Below, one piece after another: positions 17,924-27,147 of a stretch of 64,000 nt of DNA; positions within the stretch are counted from its first letter, which is position 1; each line of letters opens with the position of its first letter. The stretch covers positions 62,001-126,000 of the forward strand of contig NZ_JACHEQ010000001.1 of the NCBI RefSeq assembly GCF_014201515.1. The letters are read 5' to 3'. A model generated the notes under the pieces. That model was not told the DNA's origin. It did not search any database and saw nothing but the letters and a program-made list of their open reading frames with translations. The DNA is from Anoxybacillus mongoliensis (GTDB lineage: Bacteria > Bacillota > Bacilli > Bacillales > Anoxybacillaceae). A program made the position numbers and the translations under genes.

Positions 17924-18636
17924 GACTGCACCCCTCCAAATTGTAAAAATGCTTGTTCAAGCGTCAACGCATTCGTTTGTTTTTTTAATTGTTCTGGACT
18001 GCCGATCGCAATCAGTTGCCCGTTGCGAATCATCGCCAGCCGCATACATTTTTCCGCTTCGTCCATCACGTGCGTCGTCACAACGATTGTCGTTCCTTTT
18101 TGGCGAATGCGCTCAAGCTCTTCCCAAATCGCTTGGCGAAGAAGCGGGTCGATGCCGACGGTCGGCTCATCTAAAATAAGCACTTCTGGTTCGTGGAGTA
18201 GAGATGCTGCTAGCGATAACCGTCGCTTCATCCCACCAGAAAATTGATGAATGGCTTTTTTCCTATCGTCCGTTAAGTTCACAAGCTCCAACACTTCGTC
18301 GATGCGTTGTTTTTTCTTTTTTCCTTTTAGTCCGTAAATCGATGCGAAAAAGTCTAAGTTTTCGAGTGCGGTGAGCTCCCCGTATAACGCATCTGATTGC
18401 GCCATAAAACCGATGCGCGCCATCGTTTGCAAGTTCGGCATGCGCACACCAAGCACGTGAATCTCCCCTTTTGTCGCCGTATCAATGCCTGCGATCATTT
18501 TGACAATCGTCGTTTTCCCAGCGCCTGATGGGCCGAGCATACCGAAAATTTCTCCTTCGTTTACGGTCAAAGACACATCATGAATGACTTCTTTTTTATG
18601 AAACTGTTTATACACGTGCTGTAATTGAATGACCAT
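17920..18636 (-). CDS. ABC exporter ATP-binding protein
   Basis: 238 residues. Walker A GPSGAGKTTI, Q-loop GFMAQSDALYGELT, signature FSGGMKRRLSLAASLL, Walker B VLILDEPTVGIDP and H-loop VVVTTHVMDEAE are all present, so the enzyme should be active. It energises the ABC-2 permease encoded next. It is first in the operon, behind a promoter carrying a TetR-type operator. Confidence 0.92.
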   Translation of the reverse strand: MVIQLQHVYKQFHKKEVIHDVSLTVNEGEIFGMLGPSGAGKTTIVKMIAGIDTATKGEIHVLGVRMPNLQTMARIGFMAQSDALYGELTALENLDFFASIYGLKGKKKKQRIDEVLELVNLTDDRKKAIHQFSGGMKRRLSLAASLLHEPEVLILDEPTVGIDPLLRQAIWEELERIRQKGTTIVVTTHVMDEAEKCMRLAMIRNGQLIAIGSPEQLKKQTNALTLEQAFLQFGGVQS

Positions 18637-18655
18637 CCTCTTCCCTCGCTTTCAT

Positions 18656-18679
18656 AAAAGTGAGTGATTACTCACTTTT
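18656..18679 (-). promoter_or_regulatory. TetR-type operator at the exporter promoter
   Basis: AAAAGTGAGT and ACTCACTTTT form a perfect 10-bp inverted repeat around GATT. On the minus strand it lies immediately after a TATAAT box, which has a TTTACA -35 element 18 bp upstream. A repressor bound here would cover the transcription start. The TGAGT...ACTCA core is of the kind used by TetR regulators. Confidence 0.8.
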
Positions 18680-18731
18680 ATTATATATGTTTGTTCCATA
18701 CTTTGTAAATATGTACTAAACATTTTTTTCA

Positions 18732-18760
18732 TTGACGGAACGAAAGGTTTTTTGTATGAT
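18732..18760 (+). promoter_or_regulatory. Promoter of the lysine-riboswitch permease
   Basis: TTGACG (18732-18737) and TATGAT (18755-18760) are separated by exactly 17 bp. The riboswitch aptamer starts about 40 nt downstream. Confidence 0.85.
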
Positions 18761-18799
18761 GATAACGTCAGTTGAATATGTATTCTCTCTCGTCAACTA

Positions 18800-18975
18800 A
18801 GATGAGATAGAGGTCGCGGCAAATAATAGTAGTTTCATGGAGACGCAGAGACGTCGAGGAAGTGAGATGAAAGGATTTGTCGCCGAAGTTTATAGCGTGC
18901 TCTGGCGCTATAAGCTGGGCCTGTTGCCGAATAGGTGCAGGACTGTCATCGCGCATGCGGTGGAGAGCTATCGAT
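18800..18975 (+). promoter_or_regulatory. Lysine riboswitch (L-box)
   Basis: The sequence runs GATAGAGGTCGC, AGTAGTTTCATGG, GTGAGATGAAAGG, TTTGTCGCCGAAG, then CTGGGCCTGTTGCCG, GGACTGTCATCGC and GGAGAGCTATC. These are the conserved blocks of the five-helix lysine aptamer, closed by the GATAG/CTATC P1 stem. A terminator follows at 19006-19040. Lysine binding should switch off the downstream permease. Confidence 0.95.
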
Positions 18976-19005
18976 CTTAAGTTTGATGCGGATGTGTCAT
19001 ATATT

Positions 19006-19040
19006 GTGCACCCGTTGAAAACTTAGGGTGCACTTTTTTA
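19006..19040 (+). terminator. Terminator of the lysine riboswitch
   Basis: GTGCACCC pairs with GGGTGCAC around a 12-nt loop, then TTTTTT. It lies between the L-box and the permease start, as an expression platform. Confidence 0.88.
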
Positions 19041-19113
19041 TTTCTCGCGCCCGCTTCTAACGACAACAGCGCTCTACCGCTTCGATCACTATATACATGA
19101 AAGGATGAATAAC

Positions 19114-20535
19114 ATGAAACAACAAACACTCGGCTTTTGGGTATTGACAGCGCTCGTTGTCGGTAACATGGTCGGATCGGGTATTTTTATGCTTCCTCGT
19201 TCGCTTGCGGAGGCGGCAAGCCCGGCTGGCGTGTTGCTCGGTTGGCTATTGACGGGTGCTGGTGTGCTTATGATTGCGATGATTTTCGGCAACTTAGCGA
19301 TTCGAAAACCAGAATTAAATGGTGGGCCGCAAATTTATGCGAAAGAGCTGTTTCCAAAAGGGTCAAATGCGTCGATTTTATCTGGATTTATGTCATCTTG
19401 GGGATATTGGATCGGAAACGTCGCTGGAAACGTCGCAATTATTACGACGTTTGCGAGTTATTTATCAACGTTTTTCCCTGTTTTAACGAGCGGACATGTC
19501 GTCTTCTCTGCTGGTTCATTTACATTAAAACTTGGCAATTTGCTAACGTTTGTCGTTTGCACCGCGCTTTTATGGGTGATGCACGCCATTATTTTACAAG
19601 GGGCAGAAAACGCTGGAAAACTGAATTTCGTCGCGACGGCAACGAAAGTGCTTGGCTTTTTCTTATTCATTGTTATCGGATTGTTCGCCTTTGAAAAAAG
19701 CTATCTCCAACCGTTTGTTGCTCCGCGTTACGATGAAGCAGGTCATACGCTCGGGCTTCTTTCGCAAATCAATAACGTGGCGTTAAGCACCCTTTGGGCG
19801 TTTATCGGCATTGAATCGGCGATCGTTTTTGCTTCGCGTGCCCGAAAACAAAGCGATGTGAAACGCGCAACAATTGTCGGACTATTCATTGCCTTAGCCA
19901 TTTATGTTGGCATTAGCATACTCGTCATGGGACTGTTAAAACAAGAGGCGCTTATTCAATCTGAAAAACCGCTTGTTGATGCAATCGGTACTGTATTAGG
20001 TCCAATCGGAGCGCAGCTTTTGGCAGGACTTGGTTTAATTAGTTTAATCGGCTCAACGCTTGGCTGGATTTTTTTAAGTGCCGAAGTGCCGTACCAAGCA
20101 GCTAAACAAGGATTATTTATTCGCGCCTTTTTACAAGAAAATAAAAAAGGGATGCCACGCTTTTCTTTAATCGTCTCAAATATGATTGCGCAACTATTCA
20201 TTTTTTCAACGATTTCAAACTCGATGGCAGCGGCATTTGATTTCGTCATTTACATTGCGACGTTATCATATCTCGTTCCGTATTTCATCGCTTCCGTCTT
20301 CCAATTGAAGCTTGTCTGGACAGGCGAAACGTATGAAACGACGCAACAACGAATGACAGACGGCATCATCGCTGTCCTTGCGACTATTTATTCCATTTGG
20401 CTTGTGAAAGCAGGAACGGCTGACATGAAAACATTTTTGCTCGGCATCGCCTTGCTTGCCAGCAGCTTGCTTTTCTATCCAATGGTTATGAAACAACATA
20501 ACGAACAACCGAACAAACAAAAACAATCAGCATAA
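19114..20535 (+). CDS. yvsH: APC-family amino acid permease, predicted lysine transporter (YvsH-like)
   Basis: 473 residues with about 12 membrane helices. The first helix carries VGNMVGSGIFMLP, the substrate-binding turn of basic amino acid/polyamine antiporters (ArcD/LysP branch). GYWIGNVAGNVAII and the helix 6 region AFIGIESAIVFASRARKQSD are also typical. The lysine riboswitch in its leader strongly suggests that it imports lysine, as proposed for B. subtilis YvsH. The ATG at 19114 has AAAGG about 9 nt upstream; the upstream ATG at 19105 is too close to that site. Confidence 0.88.
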   Translation: MKQQTLGFWVLTALVVGNMVGSGIFMLPRSLAEAASPAGVLLGWLLTGAGVLMIAMIFGNLAIRKPELNGGPQIYAKELFPKGSNASILSGFMSSWGYWIGNVAGNVAIITTFASYLSTFFPVLTSGHVVFSAGSFTLKLGNLLTFVVCTALLWVMHAIILQGAENAGKLNFVATATKVLGFFLFIVIGLFAFEKSYLQPFVAPRYDEAGHTLGLLSQINNVALSTLWAFIGIESAIVFASRARKQSDVKRATIVGLFIALAIYVGISILVMGLLKQEALIQSEKPLVDAIGTVLGPIGAQLLAGLGLISLIGSTLGWIFLSAEVPYQAAKQGLFIRAFLQENKKGMPRFSLIVSNMIAQLFIFSTISNSMAAAFDFVIYIATLSYLVPYFIASVFQLKLVWTGETYETTQQRMTDGIIAVLATIYSIWLVKAGTADMKTFLLGIALLASSLLFYPMVMKQHNEQPNKQKQSA

Positions 20536-20536
20536 C

Positions 20537-20567
20537 AAAACCCCCGTCCATATTTGGCGGGGGGTAT
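20537..20567. terminator. Hairpin between the permease and DUF3800 genes
   Basis: ACCCCCG pairs with CGGGGGGT. On the minus strand it is followed by TTTTGTT and overlaps the DUF3800 stop, so it mainly fits that gene. Confidence 0.65.
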
Positions 20568-21532
20568 TACGAATTTCTACGACGATGCTTTTTCAAAGTT
20601 AGAGACGAAAGTGTCGTACCCCTTCCCCTTCTCAATCTCCCTCCTATTTTGCTAAATGAATCTATCCTTTCTTCAAAAAACAGCCTATGATGTGATGCTA
20701 AAAATAGTGTAAGATAGTCCTGAAAATTACGTTCCTTTAATTCACTATTACTTTCCCATTCATAATATTTAATGGATGTAAAAAAATTATAGATGTCCTT
20801 ATTTCTTAAAATTTCGATGGCTAAATCGTTTCTTTTTTTCTTTCCTTTTAATTTTCTTGCAACGAGTTCTTGTTCATTCAATCCATCTGGAACAACCTCA
20901 TTTTTAATAATTTGTCGCACAACACCTAGCAACAAATCTGTTAACTCAATACCAATCTCCTCACGTTTTTGTTTTAATGAACACTCTATTACACTAAATT
21001 GTTCACCACGATACATTGACTGAATGTTTAACTGTTCTAGTATTTTTTCGTCTAACTTGAAATCTTCAAACCTTCTCGAATGCTCAATAAATACTCGAGA
21101 TTTGACATATACATCTTTCCCATAATATCGCAAAAGACCATACAGTATTCTTTCTGGAATTTTTGTATAGATCATCATTTGCATCATCCGTTCAGCTGTT
21201 TGTTGATCTTGATTGTATAACATTTTACGAATATCAAGCGGATTCGCATTGTAATTAATCACATTAAACTTAGTAAACAAAGCATATTTTGAAAAAACAT
21301 GAAGTACTTCAAGAATATCGTTCCTCATCTTTGGATATCCGGTATAATCTGTCCAATGAAGGGAAGCAAATTCTTTGTTTTGAAGTTTCCGATTGAGTTC
21401 CACAAATTCAAAGGTATTATATATTTTTGATGGAATTAATAATCCTGCCATTAACGTAGGTTTATCCTTTTTTGTCCCACTTTCATCCAAAAAAATATGC
21501 ATCATTTCTGTATTCAATACTTCCCTTTCCAT
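20567..21532 (-). CDS. DUF3800 protein (RNase H-like fold expected)
   Basis: About 321 residues. The early MHIFLDESGTKKDKP motif (acidic Asp-Glu with Ser-Gly-Thr) is the DUF3800 hallmark and resembles the first strand of RNase H-type nucleases. A later IGIELTDLLLGVVRQIIKNE supplies the second conserved Asp. The C-terminus is very basic (LRRGRGTTLSSLTLKKHRRR), suggesting nucleic acid contact. The gene is AT-richer than its neighbours and breaks the expected gene order, so it looks acquired. ATG 21532 has AAGGGAG about 10 nt upstream; ATG 21541 is too close to that site. Activity is unproven. Confidence 0.75.
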   Translation of the reverse strand: MEREVLNTEMMHIFLDESGTKKDKPTLMAGLLIPSKIYNTFEFVELNRKLQNKEFASLHWTDYTGYPKMRNDILEVLHVFSKYALFTKFNVINYNANPLDIRKMLYNQDQQTAERMMQMMIYTKIPERILYGLLRYYGKDVYVKSRVFIEHSRRFEDFKLDEKILEQLNIQSMYRGEQFSVIECSLKQKREEIGIELTDLLLGVVRQIIKNEVVPDGLNEQELVARKLKGKKKRNDLAIEILRNKDIYNFFTSIKYYEWESNSELKERNFQDYLTLFLASHHRLFFEERIDSFSKIGGRLRRGRGTTLSSLTLKKHRRRNS

Positions 21533-21547
21533 CTGTTTCATTCTCCC

Positions 21548-21576
21548 TTGACAACAATATAGTTATGTAATATTCT
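21548..21576 (+). promoter_or_regulatory. Plus-strand promoter of the candidate small RNA
   Basis: A perfect TTGACA (21548-21553), a 17-bp spacer and TATTCT (21571-21576). It points away from the DUF3800 gene and towards a structured non-coding stretch that ends in a terminator. Confidence 0.6.
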
Positions 21577-21582
21577 CTAAGT

Positions 21583-21722
21583 ACGGTACGTTCCTCGTTC
21601 CTTGGAACGACTAGCGTGCTGTAGAATAGAAAGTAACTCGTCCCAAGGGGCGACTGAAATCTATTCGACTACATATATTTTTCTAATGACTAAGGTAACT
21701 CCCTTGGTCTTTTTTATTTTTC
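21583..21722 (+). ncRNA. Candidate structured small RNA, about 140 nt
   Basis: There is no convincing reading frame. By eye it folds into TCGTTCC-TT-GGAACGA (21595-21610), then a longer arm. That arm pairs GTAG and AATAGA (21621-21630) with TCTATT and CTAC (21660-21672), with TCGTCC/GGGCGA at the tip. The transcript ends in a terminator, GACTAAGG/CCTTGGTC followed by TTTTTTATTTT (21688-21722). With its own promoter it could be an independent RNA. It is about 155 nt before the KinD-like gene, which has a separate TATAAT, so a leader role is less likely. It matches no riboswitch class that I recognise. Confidence 0.5.
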
Positions 21723-21877
21723 GCTCCTTATCATTTACAGGACATATTTCGACATCATTCGTTTTCATCCTTCCTACCCGAGCAAAATCCCCCTGCTTAC
21801 ACCAATGATTTTTTCAGTCTTTTTCGCATGTTTATGTTATAATATTCCTTGAATTTTGTTTTGTAGAGGGAGCATAT

Positions 21878-23293
21878 ATGGGGAGAGAGAAAATGAGACG
21901 ATGGCTGTACATCTTGCTTGTTGTTATCCCATGCCTTGTAGGAAGCGTGTGGATTGTGCTTTGGCAAGATGAACAACAACAGCAACAACTCGTCGAAGAA
22001 ACGCGCCTGTTTGCGAATATACATAAAAACGATTTAGATCGCTTTCTTGCGGAAACGACAGCTCGACTGGAGACGTTGGCGCTCATTATAAGCAAACATA
22101 TGGCGATGTTAAAAAAAGAAGAAATATACGACATCTTACATGAAATGCAAAAACGAGACGTTCGTTTTGAACGCATCTCCTTTTTTTCGGAAAGTACAAC
22201 TGCGGCAATGCAGTTAGCAAAAACAACAAACCGGACGGTCATTGACAGCCATCATACGACGACGATCGTCACACCCATTATAGATGAAAAAACAAATGAA
22301 ACAGCTGGCTTTTTAGTAGCGGAGTTACGAACAGATTATATGAAACATCGAATGAAGATCATTTACCCAAACGCATCATTTCGCTTATATGATGAAAATG
22401 GAGCCGTCCTTTTGGCGACAAACAAACTTCGCCCGTCAAAACAAACGGTGACGGTTCATTTAAATAACGCACCGTGGATGATTGAAGCGAATGTACCAAG
22501 CGTCAGTACAAAACAAAAGATACGAACGGCTCTTCCATACATTTTGTCGCTCATCGTTTTCATTCATATCATTTGGTTATTCATTCAATATTGGCTGCTG
22601 AAGCGACAAACGATGATGGAGCGCATGGAAACAGAAGCGCAAAAACTTGAATTAGTTGGCACGCTCGCTGCGAGTACGGCACACGAAATTCGCAATCCGC
22701 TCGCTGGCATTAAAGGGTTTATCCAACTATTAAGTGAAAAACATAAAGATAACGAATCACAGCTTTATTTTTCCGTTATTCAAAACGAAATTACACGCAT
22801 TAATGACATCGTGAATGAATTTTTAATTCTCGGCAAGCCAACAGCACAAAAGCTTGAAACGTGTGATCTCAACTCCATTGTACAAAGCATTCATCCGATG
22901 ATTGAGTCGCAAGCGCATTTACATAACATTGTCTATACGTTTCATCGTTCTGATGTGCCGCTGCCGATTCGCTGTTCAAAAGACCATTTAAAACAAGTCG
23001 TATTAAATTTAGCAAAAAATGCAATCGAATCGATGTCACGTGGCGGACAACTGACCATTTCTCTTACGAAACAAAACGGTTGGGCGGTGTTGCACGTCGC
23101 TGACACAGGTTGTGGCATGCCAAAGCATGTGAAAGACAAACTGTTTCAACCGTTTGTCACATCGAAACAAACAGGGACAGGGCTTGGGCTCGTCATATGT
23201 AAACGTATCATCGATATGCACGAAGGGACAATCGACATTCATAGTATAGAAAAGAAAGGAACGACGATTACCGTTCGCCTTCCTTTACGGTAG
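21878..23293 (+). CDS. Membrane sensor histidine kinase, KinD-like
   Basis: 471 residues. An N-terminal membrane helix (WLYILLVVIPCLVGSVWIVL), an extracellular Cache-like domain of about 190 residues, and a second helix near residues 214-232. HisKA has GTLAASTAHEIRNPLAGIKG (His near residue 270) and the HATPase has NLAKNAIES and TGTGLGLVI. The AASTAHEIRNPLAGIKGFIQ block is that of sporulation phosphorelay kinases. In B. subtilis kinD lies between mtnD and clpE, as this gene does, so it is a plausible KinD equivalent feeding Spo0F. The TATAAT at 21836-21841 region and an AGAGGGAG ribosome site precede it. Confidence 0.8.
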   Translation: MGREKMRRWLYILLVVIPCLVGSVWIVLWQDEQQQQQLVEETRLFANIHKNDLDRFLAETTARLETLALIISKHMAMLKKEEIYDILHEMQKRDVRFERISFFSESTTAAMQLAKTTNRTVIDSHHTTTIVTPIIDEKTNETAGFLVAELRTDYMKHRMKIIYPNASFRLYDENGAVLLATNKLRPSKQTVTVHLNNAPWMIEANVPSVSTKQKIRTALPYILSLIVFIHIIWLFIQYWLLKRQTMMERMETEAQKLELVGTLAASTAHEIRNPLAGIKGFIQLLSEKHKDNESQLYFSVIQNEITRINDIVNEFLILGKPTAQKLETCDLNSIVQSIHPMIESQAHLHNIVYTFHRSDVPLPIRCSKDHLKQVVLNLAKNAIESMSRGGQLTISLTKQNGWAVLHVADTGCGMPKHVKDKLFQPFVTSKQTGTGLGLVICKRIIDMHEGTIDIHSIEKKGTTITVRLPLR

Positions 23294-23304
23294 GGGGTGG
23301 AAAC

Positions 23305-24039
23305 ATGTTTGACATGCTTGTAGGCAGTACGTTATCCGCGCTAGCAACAGGTGCTGGCGCTGTTCCGATTTTATTTTTGTCGCGCTCATTAACGCACAAA
23401 TGGCGCGATATGTTGCTTGCTTTTACAGCTGGCATTATGATGGCCGCATCGATGCTCGGATTAATTCCTGAGGCGTTATCATCTGGCACGTTTTTTGCCC
23501 TTGCGATCGGATTATGCGTTGGCGTGTTCACGTTAACGCTTCTTGAAAACATCGTGCCGCATATCGACTTAGCGCATACAAAAAGCGGCATGAAGATGGA
23601 TCAAAAAGCCGTGCTTGTGCTTGCGGCAATTACGCTTCATAACATTCCAGAAGGGTTATCCGTTGGCGTCAGCTACGCCTCTGGGGAACAAAACCATATC
23701 GGTGATTTAATTGCGCTAGCGATCGGCTTCCAAAACGCGCCTGAAGGATTGCTCGTTGCGCTTTTTTTATTTAACCAACATATATCAAAAGGAAAAGCGT
23801 TTTTCATGGCAACAGGAACGGGGCTCATTGAACTTGTCGCCTCCATCATCGGCTTTTATTTAACCGCAGTCGTTCAGTCGCTCGTTCCGTACGGATTAGC
23901 GTTTGCTGCTGGGGCGATGTTGTTTATTATTTATAAAGAGCTAATCCCTGAAAGCCATGGTGATGGAAATGAAAAATCGTCAACGTATGCCTTTATTATC
24001 GGGCTGTTAGTTATGGTGTTTTTAATTGAAACGTTTTAA
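23305..24039 (+). CDS. ZIP-family metal transporter
   Basis: 244 residues, eight predicted helices. The two metal-binding ZIP signatures are clear: LHNIPEGLSVGVSYASG in helix 4 and GFQNAPEGLLVAL in helix 5. ZIP proteins import divalent metals such as zinc or iron. The ATG follows GGGGGTGGAAAC and lies 12 bp after the kinase stop, so it may be co-transcribed with it. The exact metal cannot be read from sequence. Confidence 0.9.
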   Translation: MFDMLVGSTLSALATGAGAVPILFLSRSLTHKWRDMLLAFTAGIMMAASMLGLIPEALSSGTFFALAIGLCVGVFTLTLLENIVPHIDLAHTKSGMKMDQKAVLVLAAITLHNIPEGLSVGVSYASGEQNHIGDLIALAIGFQNAPEGLLVALFLFNQHISKGKAFFMATGTGLIELVASIIGFYLTAVVQSLVPYGLAFAAGAMLFIIYKELIPESHGDGNEKSSTYAFIIGLLVMVFLIETF

Positions 24040-24040
24040 A

Positions 24041-24077
24041 AAAAGAAGGAGCGTTTTTATGCCCCTTCTTTTTCCTC
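24041..24077. terminator. Bidirectional terminator between the ZIP gene and mtnD
   Basis: AAAGAAGGAGC pairs with GCCCCTTCTTT, with A-rich and T-rich flanks. It overlaps the last codons of mtnD. Confidence 0.8.
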
Positions 24078-24593
24078 GTATGGATGTGCTACCCAACCAG
24101 ATGGATCAATAAACAACCGAACGGCAACAACTTGGCGGTCGTCCATTAATGTAAAGAAATGTGGATTTCCTTCTGGAACAGAAATGACATCGCCCGCTTC
24201 AAGTTCAACATCAAAGTAGCCTGTTTGTTCATCACCTTTAATAACGAAAATGCCATGACCAGCAACGATTGCACGCACTTCGTCTTCTGTGTGCGTATGC
24301 ACTTGTTCAAATTTTTTCAATAGCTCTTCTAAATTTGGTGTTTGTTCGCATAAAGCGACAACGTCCCACGCTTGATAGCCTCTTCGCTTCGCTAAATCTT
24401 CAATTTCTGTTTGAAACGCGGCTAAAATGTCCGCTTTTTCTTCGTCTGTTAATACAAATTTGTTTTGAAGATGATTTGGAAGTTTCCTTGCATCCCAATG
24501 TTCATATAACACTCCTTGCTTATTTAAAAATGCTGCGACGTTTTCCTTTCCTTCAATCACTTCACCTGTGTTGCGCACTTTAATGACTGCCAT
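24057..24593 (-). CDS. mtnD: MtnD, acireductone dioxygenase
   Basis: 178 residues, cupin fold. MtnD oxidises the acireductone to formate and 2-keto-4-methylthiobutyrate, the penultimate salvage step. Metal ligands are visible as HTHTEDEVR (HxH...E) and the later His in GNPHFFTL. Fe or Ni occupancy determines on-pathway versus CO-releasing chemistry, which sequence cannot tell. Last gene of the mtnWXBD operon. Confidence 0.95.
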   Translation of the reverse strand: MAVIKVRNTGEVIEGKENVAAFLNKQGVLYEHWDARKLPNHLQNKFVLTDEEKADILAAFQTEIEDLAKRRGYQAWDVVALCEQTPNLEELLKKFEQVHTHTEDEVRAIVAGHGIFVIKGDEQTGYFDVELEAGDVISVPEGNPHFFTLMDDRQVVAVRLFIDPSGWVAHPYEEKEGA

Positions 24594-24605
24594 ATTTCTT
24601 CCCCC

Positions 24606-25214
24606 TTATCGTTTTAAAAGTAATAATTTGACGTAGTACTGACATAAAAACTCGCAAGCTTCTAAAAACTTTTTCGCTTCAAACGCATCTTTTCCCCATA
24701 CGGTCACGCCGTGGTTGCGAATAAGCACTGCGCCTCGATCTTCATGAACATGGTCGGCAAACGCTTTGGCTAACGTCGGAATATGGGCGAAATTCGGAAT
24801 AATCGGAATGCGAAACGCCGCATCTTCTTCCCATAATCCGAACGCTTTAATCATTTCTTGATTTGTAAAAATGACCTCCCCTTCGTCGCCGTACCATTCG
24901 GAAATAATGTTGTTGTCAACGGTATGAACATGAAGCACACAACCGGCGTTCGTTTTGTTGTAAATTTTAACGTGAAGAAGCGTCTCGGCTGACGGTTTCA
25001 AATACGTTGCTTCCGCTGGCTGTCCGTCGGCACCGACAAGTAAAAAATCTTCCGCCGTCTCTTTTCGTTTATCTTTTCCGCTCGCAGTGACAAGAAACGT
25101 AAGCGGCTCATCGCTCACTTTTATCGACAAGTTGCCACTCGTCCCCATAAACCAGTCGCGCGCCGCTAGCTCTCGTTTCACCTCAGCAAGCTCTGCCCAT
25201 TTTTGTTGTCTCAC
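24606..25214 (-). CDS. mtnB: MtnB, methylthioribulose-1-phosphate dehydratase
   Basis: 202 residues of the class II aldolase/adducin fold. Zinc ligands are expected in LHVHTVDNN and in the later [20 protein letters not shown] is the phosphate-binding turn. It dehydrates methylthioribulose-1-phosphate to the diketo compound used by MtnW. The GTG start overlaps the mtnX stop (GTGA) and has GAGGTGATCGC upstream. Confidence 0.95.
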   Translation of the reverse strand: MRQQKWAELAEVKRELAARDWFMGTSGNLSIKVSDEPLTFLVTASGKDKRKETAEDFLLVGADGQPAEATYLKPSAETLLHVKIYNKTNAGCVLHVHTVDNNIISEWYGDEGEVIFTNQEMIKAFGLWEEDAAFRIPIIPNFAHIPTLAKAFADHVHEDRGAVLIRNHGVTVWGKDAFEAKKFLEACEFLCQYYVKLLLLKR

Positions 25215-25867
25215 GCGATCACCTCGCTTTCTTTTAACGCGTCAATGACATCATAAAACGTCGTAAACGGTGTATGTGGCAAGTTAAGCTCACGGCATTT
25301 TTCAAGTAAAAAGTCGCGCGCCATGACGTGATCGGCTAGTTTGGCTGCTGCCAAGTCGGTAATGGAGTCGCCAATGACGATCGTTTTTGCCCCTTTTGGT
25401 GCAAGTTTGCGAAGAAGCGACGGCTTGCAGCAACCGCATCCGTTTTGACAATGTTCATCGCACGCATACGGCCACGTAATGCGAATCGTTTCCCCGCTAA
25501 AATCGGCGCTGTTACAAAAAATGCGCTCTTTTTCAACGAGTCCGTGAAGAAGTGGATACACGAAAAAGTCAATGCCACCGCTCACAATATAAAGCGGGAT
25601 TTGCCGTTCGTTCGTAAACGCGACAAAGTCGGAAAATCCGTCGCGAATGCGTGCGGTGTCAAGCAAAAATTGCACGATGTCTTCTTTCAACGTCGTCGGC
25701 AACAGCGAAAACATGCGCCCGACCCCTTGTTGTACGGAACACGTTTGGGCGAGTATATCGTCTTTGATCGCTTCCCATTCTGGCGGAGCGAACTGTTTCA
25801 TAAGCGCAATAATGTTATCGTTTAACGTAATCGTCCCGTCAAAGTCGCAAAAAATGACTAGCTTCAT
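25211..25867 (-). CDS. mtnX: MtnX, 2-hydroxy-3-keto-5-methylthiopentenyl-1-phosphate phosphatase
   Basis: 218 residues, HAD superfamily. The nucleophile motif is [11 protein letters not shown]; motif III/IV is [16 protein letters not shown] cap segment has clustered Cys/His ([15 protein letters not shown]). It dephosphorylates the MtnW product to the acireductone. I chose ATG 25867 (MKLVIF), 6 nt after GGGGGAGCG; further ATGs at 25870 and 25882 are in frame. It overlaps the mtnW stop. Confidence 0.92.
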   Translation of the reverse strand: MKLVIFCDFDGTITLNDNIIALMKQFAPPEWEAIKDDILAQTCSVQQGVGRMFSLLPTTLKEDIVQFLLDTARIRDGFSDFVAFTNERQIPLYIVSGGIDFFVYPLLHGLVEKERIFCNSADFSGETIRITWPYACDEHCQNGCGCCKPSLLRKLAPKGAKTIVIGDSITDLAAAKLADHVMARDFLLEKCRELNLPHTPFTTFYDVIDALKESEVIA

Positions 25868-27087
25868 CATGCGCTCCCCCATAAGTCAAGCGCTTGTCGT
25901 AACGGTTCGTTTTCTTTTGCGGCGTCATGGAGCGAACGCCCAGCAAGCACCGCATCAACTGCGACACGAAACGCTTGCCCACCACCGACTGCTCCGCTCG
26001 GATGCCCGTGCACGCCACCTCCTGCGTTAATGACGGAGTCGATGCCAAAATCGCGCACAAGAAGCGGCACAAGCCCCGGATGAATGCCGGCAGATGGCAC
26101 AGGAAACGCGCGCAAAAACGGTTCTTCTTTCGTTAATTCATCGCGAATCGCAACCGTTTGTTCTTTTTCAAGTGCGACGCTTCCGTACGGTGATGGGAAG
26201 AGTGAAAAGTCCGCCCCTGCCATGCGCAACAGTTTGCCGAGAAGTAACGCGTAGCTTACGCCATATACGCGCGATGAAGCAATCGCCCCGCTAAACGACG
26301 GATGCGCCATAATTGGCAAACGAATGTCATCATCTTCACGAAGCGCTTGCAACACATCAAGTCCGTATGTAAACACGTTAAACAATAATACGTCCGCGCC
26401 AAGCTCTGCAGCTCGCTTTGCCTTTTCTTTTAACTGAAACGTTTTTCCGGTTAAGTTCACCGCATATAACGTCCGGTGCCCTGTTTGTTCGTACACTTCT
26501 TGAAGCGCTTGTTTTCCTGCCACGATGCGCTTGTCAAACGGTGTGAGGTCGTTGTCAAATAAAATTTCATCGTCTTTGACGAGATCGACGCCGCCAAGCG
26601 CTTGTAGCTTTAATTGTTCGGTGACGTATTGTAAATCACGCCCAATCACCGCTTTAAAAATACTCATGACAAGCGGACGGTGAAAGACGCCGAGCTTTTC
26701 ACGAATGCCGTCAATGCCAAAGCGCGGGCCCGGAAACGCGCGCTTTAGTTCGTCTGAAAACGTTAAGTCAACAAGTTTAATCGTTCCGTCAAGCGACAAT
26801 TTGCCGAACGTCGTCGTCAAAATGGCTGGAAAATCGGCACTAAAATTGACGCTCGGGTACGAAATGCGCACGAGTGCGCGTTTTAATCTCTTTCCAAAAA
26901 ACGTATTGACACGCTCGTCTTCCTCTAACTCTTCAATCGACTGAACGATCCCTTTATGTTTTTTTAACTGTTCTTGTTCAAGCTGCGGCAAATCAGTCCA
27001 CGACCCGACAGTCAGTCCAAGCGCGATACCTTCTGCTTTTTTCGCTAAATCTTTGTCGTCATGAATCAAATATGTTGCGGTAATCAT
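25867..27087 (-). CDS. mtnW: MtnW, 2,3-diketo-5-methylthiopentyl-1-phosphate enolase (RuBisCO-like)
   Basis: 406 residues, a form IV RuBisCO-like protein. The carbamylated-Lys/metal region [12 protein letters not shown] and loop 6-like stretch [15 protein letters not shown] are present, with the phosphate-binding [17 protein letters not shown] near the end. It enolises the diketo intermediate and does not fix CO2. It heads mtnWXBD behind a SAM riboswitch; the ribosome site is AAGGGGTGG. Confidence 0.95.
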   Translation of the reverse strand: MITATYLIHDDKDLAKKAEGIALGLTVGSWTDLPQLEQEQLKKHKGIVQSIEELEEDERVNTFFGKRLKRALVRISYPSVNFSADFPAILTTTFGKLSLDGTIKLVDLTFSDELKRAFPGPRFGIDGIREKLGVFHRPLVMSIFKAVIGRDLQYVTEQLKLQALGGVDLVKDDEILFDNDLTPFDKRIVAGKQALQEVYEQTGHRTLYAVNLTGKTFQLKEKAKRAAELGADVLLFNVFTYGLDVLQALREDDDIRLPIMAHPSFSGAIASSRVYGVSYALLLGKLLRMAGADFSLFPSPYGSVALEKEQTVAIRDELTKEEPFLRAFPVPSAGIHPGLVPLLVRDFGIDSVINAGGGVHGHPSGAVGGGQAFRVAVDAVLAGRSLHDAAKENEPLRQALDLWGSA

Positions 27088-27103
27088 ATGTCCACCCCTT
27101 TAC

Positions 27104-27131
27104 AAATAAAAAACCTCTTCATAAGAAGAGG
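27104..27131 (-). terminator. Terminator of the mtnWXBD SAM riboswitch
   Basis: CCTCTTC and GAAGAGG pair around ATAA, followed on the minus strand by TTTTTTATTTGT. Confidence 0.88.
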
Positions 27132-27147
27132 CTAATTGTTCGTCTCT

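Noticed and set aside
18637-19113. A 62-residue minus-strand frame at 18768-18956
   Set aside because: The stretch is a well-conserved lysine riboswitch on the plus strand.
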